Shown here one piece after another: positions 5,253-9,162 of a DNA stretch of 9,162 nt. Both the position numbers and the translations under genes were made by a program. The notes under the pieces were generated by a model. It did no database searches. It was not told the DNA's origin and saw only the letters and a program-made list of their open reading frames with translations. The stretch is from JBDKGD01 sp964645125 (lineage in GTDB: Bacteria > Patescibacteriota > Minisyncoccia > UBA6257 > 2-01-FULL-56-20), in assembly GCA_964645125.1 (NCBI GenBank), contig CAZXZC010000030.1, positions 1 through 9,162 on the forward strand, in the 5' to 3' direction. The stretch's first letter is position 1; the number at the start of each line of letters is the position of its first letter.

Positions 5253-6224
5253 TTATGTTGCAATTTTAGCAGCTTCTATCTCATTTAACACCTTTTGTAA
5301 TGGCGCAAGCGTCGCATCGTCATATGCCGAAATCGCAAGCACCGGACATTTGGTCTTCTTCAAGGCCGCGACATGCTTTTTCACCACCTCAGGCGTCACG
5401 GTATCAGTTTTGGTCAACACCACATACTGCTGAGCTTTCGCAAACTTTTTATTATACGTCGTCAGCTCAATCATTATTGTTTTATACGCCGCAAGCACAT
5501 CTTCATGCTCACAGGAAATACAGTGCAACAACACGCGCGTACGCTCCACGTGACGTAAAAATTTAAAACCTAAACCCTTGCCCACTGCCGCGCCCTCAAT
5601 AAGCCCAGGAATATCAGCCAGTACAAGGTTATAATACACGCCCAAATTCGGCTCGAGTGTGGTAAACGGATAATTCGCAACCTTCGCCTTCGCGCTCGTT
5701 AAAATATTTAAAAGCGTTGACTTGCCCGCGTTTGGAAATCCAATAAGCCCCACATCAGCAATAAGTTTCAACTCTAGCCGGAGCGTAAACGCCTCCCCCG
5801 GCCGGCCGCCCTGAAACTGTTTCGGGCTCGTGTTGGTAGCTGAGCGAAAATGAAAATTCCCTCGCCCCCCAATGCCACCTTGCGCCAACAACACCTTCTG
5901 CCCCACCTGCAAAATTTCCACGTCTGTTTTCGTATCGTGGTTATGAATCACCGTTCCTACCGGCATTTTAATAATCACATCTGCACCCGTTGCCCCATCA
6001 CGAAACTGCCCCCGACCCTCCTGCCCATCTTGGGCTTTTATATCCTTTTTATGCCGAAATTGGTTCAAGGCTGACAGGTCGCTCACCCCAACCGCATACA
6101 CGCTTCCGCCAGCCCCACCGGTACCCCCCACGGGCCCTAAGCTCATCAAATTCTTATTAAACGCCACGGCCCCTCGCCCCCCATGACCGGCCGCAACGCG
6201 TATGGTTACATCATCAACAAGCAT
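5253..6224 (-). CDS. obg: Obg/CgtA GTPase
   Basis: The 323-residue protein is the Obg GTPase, which binds the 50S subunit during late ribosome assembly and links growth to nucleotide levels. Residues 1-155 form the glycine-rich Obg fold (GHGGRG at 13-18, GGTGGAGG at 33-40, QGGIGGRGN at 115-123). The G domain follows: G1 GFPNAGKST (162-170), switch I NYPFTTLEPNLG (184-195), G3 DIPG (204-207), G4 TKTD (271-274) and G5 SAY (299-301). The G4 box has T in place of the usual N of NKxD. The protein ends shortly after the G domain, without the C-terminal OCT domain found in some relatives. Start ATG 6224 follows GAGG with a 4-nt gap. A TAGTAT box sits 9 nt before the ATG. mscL follows immediately. 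Confidence 0.97.
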   Translation of the reverse strand: MLVDDVTIRVAAGHGGRGAVAFNKNLMSLGPVGGTGGAGGSVYAVGVSDLSALNQFRHKKDIKAQDGQEGRGQFRDGATGADVIIKMPVGTVIHNHDTKTDVEILQVGQKVLLAQGGIGGRGNFHFRSATNTSPKQFQGGRPGEAFTLRLELKLIADVGLIGFPNAGKSTLLNILTSAKAKVANYPFTTLEPNLGVYYNLVLADIPGLIEGAAVGKGLGFKFLRHVERTRVLLHCISCEHEDVLAAYKTIMIELTTYNKKFAKAQQYVVLTKTDTVTPEVVKKHVAALKKTKCPVLAISAYDDATLAPLQKVLNEIEAAKIAT

Positions 6225-6314
6225 ATCGCCTCAATACTACCCCATTTTACCCAGAAGTACTATTGCCTACCACCACACACCCACCCCACCCGCAAAAAAC
6301 TACTATAAAAAAGG

Positions 6315-6320
6315 TATACT
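6315..6320 (+). promoter_or_regulatory. -10 box (TATACT) of the 72-residue protein gene
   Basis: TATACT lies 41 nt before the ATG at 6362, leaving a leader of about 35 nt that carries a ribosome site. No clear -35 is seen 17 bp upstream. The region 6225-6314 between this box and divergent obg is C-rich and holds nothing else I can name. Confidence 0.5.
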
Positions 6321-6349
6321 AGAAAAAGTAGGAAAATCTAGGCAAAAAA

Positions 6350-6355
6350 GGAAGG
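6350..6355 (+). promoter_or_regulatory. Shine-Dalgarno site GGAAGG
   Basis: GGAAGG within AAGGAAGGTG ends 6 nt before the ATG at 6362. It fixes the start of the small protein and contrasts with the leaderless starts elsewhere in the window. Confidence 0.65.
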
Positions 6356-6361
6356 TGCGCC

Positions 6362-6580
6362 ATGCAAGTAAAACTGATTATTTTTCCAAATCAAAATTTA
6401 GAAAAAATCACCGGCGAAGCAACGAAGCGCGGATTCGCACAAAACATACAACCAATTCATGAAAGATGGGACAGGAAGATCATAGTCCACGGATCAATAT
6501 CAGATACTCACACACTGGATCTCCTCAAAAAAATCCACGGAGTCTTTGATGTAACCGTAGATGACACCGAACTCTACTGA
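6362..6580 (+). CDS. Small orphan protein, possible ferredoxin-like fold
   Basis: I do not recognise this 72-residue protein. It is very likely expressed, because it has its own -10 box, a Shine-Dalgarno site, a TGA stop and an immediate terminator hairpin. The predicted order is strand VKLIIFP (3-9), helix NLEKITGEATKRGF (12-25), a strand pair across the middle with KIIVHGS (38-44), helix HTLDLLKKIHG (49-59) and strand FDVTVDD (61-67). This beta-alpha-beta-beta-alpha-beta pattern is that of small ferredoxin-like/ACT-like domains. It has no cysteines, so a metal-chaperone role of the CxxC type is excluded. It is soluble, with no signal or membrane segment. A regulatory or ligand-binding role is a guess only. 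It lies between divergent obg and the convergent methyltransferase. Confidence 0.72.
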   Translation: MQVKLIIFPNQNLEKITGEATKRGFAQNIQPIHERWDRKIIVHGSISDTHTLDLLKKIHGVFDVTVDDTELY

Positions 6581-6589
6581 CCGAAACAG

Positions 6590-6613
6590 ATACCACGCCA
6601 TACGGCGTGGTAT
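6590..6613 (+). terminator. Terminator of the small orphan gene
   Basis: ATACCACGCC (6590-6599) pairs perfectly with GGCGTGGTAT (6604-6613) over a 4-nt loop. TATACTTTTC follows on the plus strand. The minus strand lacks a T-run, so it mainly serves the plus-strand gene. Confidence 0.8.
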
Positions 6614-6644
6614 TATACTTTTCATTTGGATTCGTTTTCTTTCT

Positions 6645-7229
6645 CTACATCACTTGTAGTGAGTCTGCGGATGGCTGAACCCTATACACAAACAACGTAT
6701 GTTTCCCCGCAACCACCCGCTGCACTTCCGATAACTGCGTGTATGGGTAGTCACGACTCACCACAACAATTCCCTTTTTACATTCCCGTAATATTTTTTC
6801 CTGCGCACGCGCCACCACATGTGGTAACAAATAGGAGTAAATGAGAGTAGCATCAGCAAACGAAACATGAAAAAAATCGCTCCGTACAAAAACCACGCGC
6901 GAACCGGTAAAAAATGCTCGCACGCGAGCTACCACATACGGCCACGGTGCAATTTCAAAACCCATACACGTCCCAGCCCCTGCTCGTTCGGCAGCAAAAA
7001 GAATCCTTCCATCTCCACAACCAATGTCATACACCACATCCGCTTTGGTTATAGGAACAAGCGCCACAGCCCGTGCCACATCAGCGCTCGATGTCGGCAC
7101 AAACGGCACCGTGTATGCCCACTGCTTCCCCCAAAATTCACTGAATATAAAAATAACCGAAGCAACCAAAAACAACCCTGAAAAAATAAGCAAACACAGA
7201 TACACCGCAAATATCACAAATACAACCAT
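6645..7229 (-). CDS. Membrane-anchored class I methyltransferase, FAM173/ATPSC-KMT-like
   Basis: The 194-residue protein begins with one long hydrophobic helix (about 3-30), followed by a Rossmann methyltransferase. Motif I is VYDIGCGDGR (66-75), the SAM-binding loop. The pattern around it, PFVPT (42-46) before motif I, then GFEIAPWPYVVARVRA (90-105), YSYLLP (131-136) and VVSRDYPY (156-163), follows the order I recall for eukaryotic FAM173 proteins (PFLPA, DIGSGDGR, GYELNPWLVWYSRYRA, FGVPQM, ACRFPFP). Those include ATPSC-KMT, which methylates a lysine of the ATP synthase c subunit. A lysine methyltransferase acting on a membrane protein is therefore a reasonable inference, but the bacterial target is unknown. 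The start is fixed by a TATAAT box exactly 8 nt before the ATG, without a ribosome site. The protein is probably bound to the cytoplasmic face. Confidence 0.82.
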   Translation of the reverse strand: MVVFVIFAVYLCLLIFSGLFLVASVIFIFSEFWGKQWAYTVPFVPTSSADVARAVALVPITKADVVYDIGCGDGRILFAAERAGAGTCMGFEIAPWPYVVARVRAFFTGSRVVFVRSDFFHVSFADATLIYSYLLPHVVARAQEKILRECKKGIVVVSRDYPYTQLSEVQRVVAGKHTLFVYRVQPSADSLQVM

Positions 7230-7237
7230 TAGGTATC

Positions 7238-7243
7238 ATTATA
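7238..7243 (-). promoter_or_regulatory. Consensus -10 (TATAAT) of a leaderless methyltransferase mRNA
   Basis: On the minus strand a perfect TATAAT is followed by 8 nt (plus-strand 7230-7237) and the ATG at 7229. There is no room for a ribosome site after the expected transcription start. The -35 is weak at best. Confidence 0.65.
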
Positions 7244-7276
7244 ATCCAAAAAGCCCAATTGCTGTCATACTCCAAC

Positions 7277-7336
7277 CTGCCTGCCCACCGAAACATTGGC
7301 AAAGGAGGGATTGGAGCCTGTCTGCCATCAGGCAGG
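7277..7336. repeat. CCTGCCTG-type palindromic repeat
   Basis: CCTGTCTG (7317-7324) pairs with CAGGCAGG (7329-7336) over the loop CCAT, with one G-T wobble. An upstream CCTGCCTGCC (7277-7286) could pair with the same arm. Short CCTGCCTG/CAGGCAGG palindromes are common intergenic repeats in bacterial genomes. No coding or RNA gene is seen here. Confidence 0.6.
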
Positions 7337-7352
7337 GATCCGTGCTTTTGAT

Positions 7353-7429
7353 TTGTCATCCCGAACAATCGCGAGGGATCTCACCCCATTTCAAACAAGA
7401 GGGATTCCTCGCTGCACTCGGAATGACAA
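7353..7429. repeat. Long imperfect inverted repeat of the GTCATTCCGAG...GAGGAATC type
   Basis: TTGTCATCCCGA (7353-7364) pairs with TCGGAATGACAA (7418-7429) at 11 of 12 positions. Inside, GCGAGG (7371-7376) pairs with CCTCGC (7407-7412). Both arms carry the 'GTCATTCCGA...GCGAGGAATC' wording of a dispersed repeat I recall from many unrelated bacterial genomes. It lies about 130 bp before the exonuclease gene. Confidence 0.7.
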
Positions 7430-7444
7430 TATTGTCTTTCTTAA

Positions 7445-7505
7445 TAATCCGCAATCCTTTAATTCTTAATCCGCAATTTCTATACGCTATATTCTATACG
7501 CTATA
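7445..7505 (+). repeat. Two adjacent short direct repeats
   Basis: TAATCCGCAAT occurs at 7445-7455 and 7467-7477, a 22-bp period. Immediately after, TTCTATACGCTATA occurs twice in perfect tandem (7478-7491 and 7492-7505). The A/T-rich run continues to the exonuclease start and contains CTATATACTAAA (7521-7532), which recurs at 9122-9133. Confidence 0.8.
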
Positions 7506-7523
7506 AACTATATCGATTTCCTA

Positions 7524-7529
7524 TATACT
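7524..7529 (+). promoter_or_regulatory. Possible -10 (TATACT) of the exonuclease gene
   Basis: TATACT sits 26 nt before the ATG at 7556 within the shared word CTATATACTAAA. This A/T-rich stretch has several weaker candidates, so the assignment is tentative. No Shine-Dalgarno site precedes the ATG. Confidence 0.35.
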
Positions 7530-7555
7530 AAATACTATCTACTCATTACTTTTTT

Positions 7556-8263
7556 ATGGCAACAATCATTTTTGACATCGAAACCGTGGGCGAAGACTTC
7601 GACGCCCTTGATGAAACAACACAGCACTTATTAACGCGCTGGATCCAAAAAGAAAGTAAAAGTGACGGCGAATACAGCGTAGCACTGCAAGACCTCAAAA
7701 ATGAACTCGGGTTTTCACCCTTAACCGGCCAAATCGTTGCAATAGGTGTCCTTGACGCCCACAAACAAAGTGGCGCCGTCTACTTCCAACCAAGTGCCGA
7801 CGAAACAGAGTTTGAAGAAAGCGGAATCAAATACAAACCCTCCACCGAAAAAGAAATACTTGAGTCATTTTGGAATGTAGCAACTCATGCCAAAGAATTT
7901 GTCAGTTTTAATGGCCGGGCCTTTGATGTGCCATTTATGATGATCCGCTCCGCTATCCATGGCATTCGCCCATCCAAAGATTTAATGTCCAACCGCTACA
8001 CCAGCAGTCAAAAGTTTGGCGCCAGCCACATTGACCTCGCCGACCAGTTAAGTTTTTACGGTGCCGTGCGGCGAAAAGGAAGTTTGCACTTATTTTGCCG
8101 TGCATTTGGCATTGAAAGCCCGAAGGCTGAAGGAGTTACCGGTGACGACGTCGCCGCATTATGGAAAGAAGGCAAATCTGTTGATATCGCCAAATATAAC
8201 GCTCGAGATTTATTTGCCACACGCGAGCTATACAACCGCTGGCACAATTATTTACGCTTTTAA
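7556..8263 (+). CDS. Predicted DEDDy 3'-5' exonuclease (PolB-exonuclease-like)
   Basis: The 235-residue protein is a stand-alone RNase H-like exonuclease that should remove nucleotides from 3' ends using two metal ions. Exo I is IIFDIETVG, with D7 and E9. Exo II is FVSFNGRAFDVPFM, with D124. Exo III is KYNARDLFATREL, with Y214 and D218, which makes it the DEDDy subtype. The NGRxFDVPF and YxxRDLxAT wording resembles the 'predicted 3'-5' exonuclease related to the exonuclease domain of PolB' family. It has no polymerase or helicase domain. It probably works on DNA in repair or replication clean-up, but RNA is not excluded. The start is set by the exo I strand, which must begin near the N-terminus. 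No ribosome site is visible. It converges on the 181-residue gene, and a hairpin separates them. Confidence 0.88.
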   Translation: MATIIFDIETVGEDFDALDETTQHLLTRWIQKESKSDGEYSVALQDLKNELGFSPLTGQIVAIGVLDAHKQSGAVYFQPSADETEFEESGIKYKPSTEKEILESFWNVATHAKEFVSFNGRAFDVPFMMIRSAIHGIRPSKDLMSNRYTSSQKFGASHIDLADQLSFYGAVRRKGSLHLFCRAFGIESPKAEGVTGDDVAALWKEGKSVDIAKYNARDLFATRELYNRWHNYLRF

Positions 8264-8271
8264 AAAAGTAA

Positions 8272-8303
8272 AATCCCCGAACACACGAATGTGTTCGGGG
8301 ATT
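8272..8303 (-). terminator. 14-bp hairpin terminator between convergent genes
   Basis: AATCCCCGAACACA (8272-8285) and 8290-8303 are perfect complements with a CGAA loop. On the minus strand the stem is followed by TTTTACTTTTTT, so it best terminates the 181-residue gene, whose stop is 20 bp away. On the plus strand it is followed by GAAAAAG, without a T-run, so exonuclease transcripts may be terminated less well. Confidence 0.82.
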
Positions 8304-8323
8304 GAAAAAGAAATGCACGCACG

Positions 8324-8869
8324 TTACAGCTGTTGCAAAGCAGCAAAAACAGAACGCTTCATCTCTTCTCGGGAAGCAGGAGGTAGAATGTGCTCAGAAA
8401 TATTAGGTTCGTACACAAACCTCCCTCCGTGGTTTGCAACACTGCGCCTATCAGGCACAGTCCCAAAAAGTTTGCCATTAGGTGTAAGGATAGCCAACAC
8501 AAAACTTTGGCCATCAAAACGATCAAAACAAACAATATGAACATGATCGCTATTATATTGCAATAATGGCGGACAATCCTTCCAATAAACCAGAAAACTG
8601 GCGCCAGGGCGTGGATGAAGAATGGTTGGTGTGGTGGCAAGGTAGGCAGTACTTTGATCATCAATGGTTGCAATAGTACCCCTAAAAACAACAACTGCCT
8701 CCTCTGCATGAAAAGCAAGCTTTCCAGTTTTTGTTTCAACCGGAACAAGCTTGGATCCAACAACAATATTCGCCCCCCTTTGATCTTTAATAACAGAAAT
8801 CAAAGGATTCACAACCGGACCGTTCAGCGTCCGGGCAATCAGGTATTGATCCAATAATTCTAAGGTCAT
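8324..8869 (-). CDS. Orphan beta-rich cytosolic protein with strong expression signals
   Basis: I do not recognise this 181-residue protein. It has no signal peptide or membrane helix, and two cysteines that do not form a motif (C99, C114). Most of it alternates short strands: LISVIKDQRGANIVVGSKLVPV (split: LISVI at 23-27, IVVGS at 35-39), AVVVFRGTIATID (58-70), SFLVYWKD (91-98), VHIVCFDRFDGQSFVLAILT (VHIVCF 110-115, FVLAIL 123-128). A charged helical end follows (REEMKRSVFAALQQL). The expression signals are the best in the window: TTGACA-N17-TAGTAT, a 5' hairpin, an AGGAGAT ribosome site 8 nt from the ATG, and a strong terminator. That points to an abundant protein or a regulated burst. The ATG at 8869 is fixed by the ribosome site. 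Function is unknown. Confidence 0.8.
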   Translation of the reverse strand: MTLELLDQYLIARTLNGPVVNPLISVIKDQRGANIVVGSKLVPVETKTGKLAFHAEEAVVVFRGTIATIDDQSTAYLATTPTILHPRPGASFLVYWKDCPPLLQYNSDHVHIVCFDRFDGQSFVLAILTPNGKLFGTVPDRRSVANHGGRFVYEPNISEHILPPASREEMKRSVFAALQQL

Positions 8870-8904
8870 TTTCGTATCTCCTCTATTTTGTTCAGTTTTT
8901 TCCT

Positions 8905-8942
8905 CTGAAGGCTTGGGTGGAAAAAGTCCACAAAACCTTCAG
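8905..8942 (-). promoter_or_regulatory. 5'-leader hairpin of the 181-residue gene
   Basis: On the minus strand CTGAAGGTTT (8942-8933) pairs with AAGCCTTCAG (8914-8905) with one G-U pair. After a 1x2 internal loop, GTGGA pairs with TCCAC over the loop CTTTT. That gives 15 bp beginning within a few nucleotides of the predicted transcript start. The ribosome site lies well outside the stem. A 5'-stabilising stem or a protein/ligand site are the options. Confidence 0.6.
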
Positions 8943-8953
8943 TACCGTCTATA

Positions 8954-8982
8954 ATACTACCAGTATTTACATATTTTGTCAA
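8954..8982 (-). promoter_or_regulatory. Consensus sigma-70-type promoter with extended -10
   Basis: On the minus strand TTGACA (8982-8977) is separated by exactly 17 bp from TAGTAT (8959-8954). TGG precedes the -10, giving an extended element. Transcription should start near 8945-8947, leaving a leader of about 77 nt. It is the only promoter here with a perfect -35. Confidence 0.85.
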
Positions 8983-8996
8983 GTATTTCTGACAAA
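8975..8996. promoter_or_regulatory. Inverted repeat overlapping the -35, candidate operator
   Basis: TTTGTCA (8975-8981) and TGACAAA (8990-8996) are perfect 7-bp inverted arms with an 8-bp spacer. The left arm covers the -35 hexamer (8977-8982), the position expected for a dimeric repressor site. No regulator gene is adjacent, and the motif is not one I can assign to a known family. Confidence 0.45.
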
Positions 8997-9062
8997 TTAT
9001 TAGTAGGTTAAAGATTGTTGGTTATAGGGTATAAAATAGCAATTATTTCCATCTACTTGTTT

Positions 9063-9133
9063 TTAACTCGTTAACTGACCTTCACCCCATTGGCTATTGG
9101 CTATACCCTATTGGCCATTCGCTATATACTAAA
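9063..9133 (+). repeat. Composite dispersed intergenic repeat, copy 5
   Basis: TTAACTCGTTAACT (9063-9076) is identical to 2247-2260. After about 11 bp come the words CATTGGCTATTGGCTA, TACCCTATTGGCC and ATTCGCTATA, ending in CTATATACTAAA (9122-9133), which also occurs at 7521-7532. A degenerate reverse copy may lie at 9020-9041 (TATAGGGTATAAAATAGC). The rest of 8997-9062 shows nothing. Confidence 0.75.
9125..9130 (+). promoter_or_regulatory. -10 (TATACT) of a leaderless mRNA at the right edge
   Basis: TATACT is followed by exactly 8 nt and ATG at 9139. There is no ribosome site. The hexamer lies in the tail of the dispersed repeat. Confidence 0.55.
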
Positions 9134-9138
9134 CATAC

Positions 9139-9162
9139 ATGAACCCCCTAGCAGACGATCTC
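9139..9162 (+). CDS. Start of an unidentified gene, first eight codons
   Basis: Only MNPLADDL is visible before the window ends. The leaderless promoter arrangement is the main support for the start. A short 'PLADxxRP' opening is seen in RarA/MgsA-type AAA+ ATPases, which act at stalled replication forks, but eight residues cannot establish that and I do not assign a name. Confidence 0.45.

Noticed and set aside
6661..6700. Further copy of the TATTGGC repeat (GGCTGAACCCTATAC)
   Set aside because: It lies inside the methyltransferase coding region and matches only about 10 bases; chance similarity is likely.
6626..6844. Plus-strand open frame opposite the methyltransferase C-terminus
   Set aside because: It is fully antisense to a well-supported coding region and has no initiation signals.
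7138..7368. Minus-strand open frame through the repeat region
   Set aside because: The frame reads through the CCTGCCTG palindrome and overlaps the start of the methyltransferase out of frame. Such translated-repeat frames are typical artefacts.
7445..7505. CRISPR array
   Set aside because: Repeats are 11-14 bp, only two copies each, with no spacer of constant length between unique sequences.
7024..7506. Plus-strand open frame of 160 codons
   Set aside because: Its first part is antisense to the methyltransferase and its second part runs through repeats; it has no promoter, ribosome site or recognisable motif.
8359..8766. Hydrophobic minus-strand frame inside the 181-residue gene
   Set aside because: It is another frame of the same DNA on the same strand. 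The outer frame has the ribosome site and promoter; the hydrophobicity is a frame-shift effect.
8870..8953. Known riboswitch in the leader of the 181-residue gene
   Set aside because: A single hairpin is present, without the junctions or conserved loops of any riboswitch class I know, and the ribosome site is not sequestered.

Overview
The window looks like a chromosomal segment of a Candidate Phyla Radiation (Patescibacteria/Parcubacteria-type) bacterium. This is inferred, because no marker gene fixes the phylum. The grounds are short, tightly packed single genes on alternating strands, several small orphan proteins, an Obg GTPase without a C-terminal extension, a membrane-anchored PH/AlbA_2 protein, and intergenic regions full of short repeated words. 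UGA is a normal stop (the amidohydrolase and the 72-residue protein both end in it), so the recoded Gracilibacteria/Absconditabacteria are unlikely.

Layout, left to right. Bases 1-1075 (minus): the start of a Rossmann-fold, saccharopine-dehydrogenase-like protein, preceded by an amidohydrolase. Bases 1106-2131 (plus): a GNAT acetyltransferase with a long acidic C-terminal region, ending at a perfect 15-bp terminator hairpin. Bases 2315-3313 (minus): a membrane protein joining a bacterial PH domain to an AlbA_2 domain. It is divergent by 16 bp from a ZIP metal transporter (3330-4046, plus). Bases 4273-4749 (plus): an anchored, cupredoxin-like extracytoplasmic protein. Bases 4843-6224 (minus): obg followed by mscL, 11 bp apart. 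Bases 6362-6580 (plus): a 72-residue orphan with its own promoter, ribosome site and terminator. Bases 6645-7229 (minus): a membrane-anchored FAM173/ATPSC-KMT-like methyltransferase. Bases 7556-8263 (plus): a DEDDy 3'-5' exonuclease. Bases 8324-8869 (minus): an orphan 181-residue protein with the best promoter in the window. Base 9139 to the edge (plus): the first eight codons of another gene.

The genes do not form one pathway. They read as housekeeping and envelope functions: ribosome assembly, osmotic safety, metal transport, protein modification and nucleic-acid trimming. The more striking signals are regulatory and structural. First, at least four genes have a -10 box exactly 8 nt before the ATG, pointing to leaderless or nearly leaderless mRNAs, while others carry ordinary Shine-Dalgarno sites. 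Second, a family of dispersed intergenic repeats built from permuted words (TATTGGCC, ATTGGCTA, ACCCTATT), twice preceded by TTAACTCGTTAACT, sits at five gene junctions. One copy ends in a shared tail containing the -10 box of the next gene. Third, the 181-residue orphan has a consensus promoter overlapped by an inverted repeat and a 15-bp hairpin at the very start of its transcript. I see no phage, transposase, CRISPR array, rRNA or tRNA.
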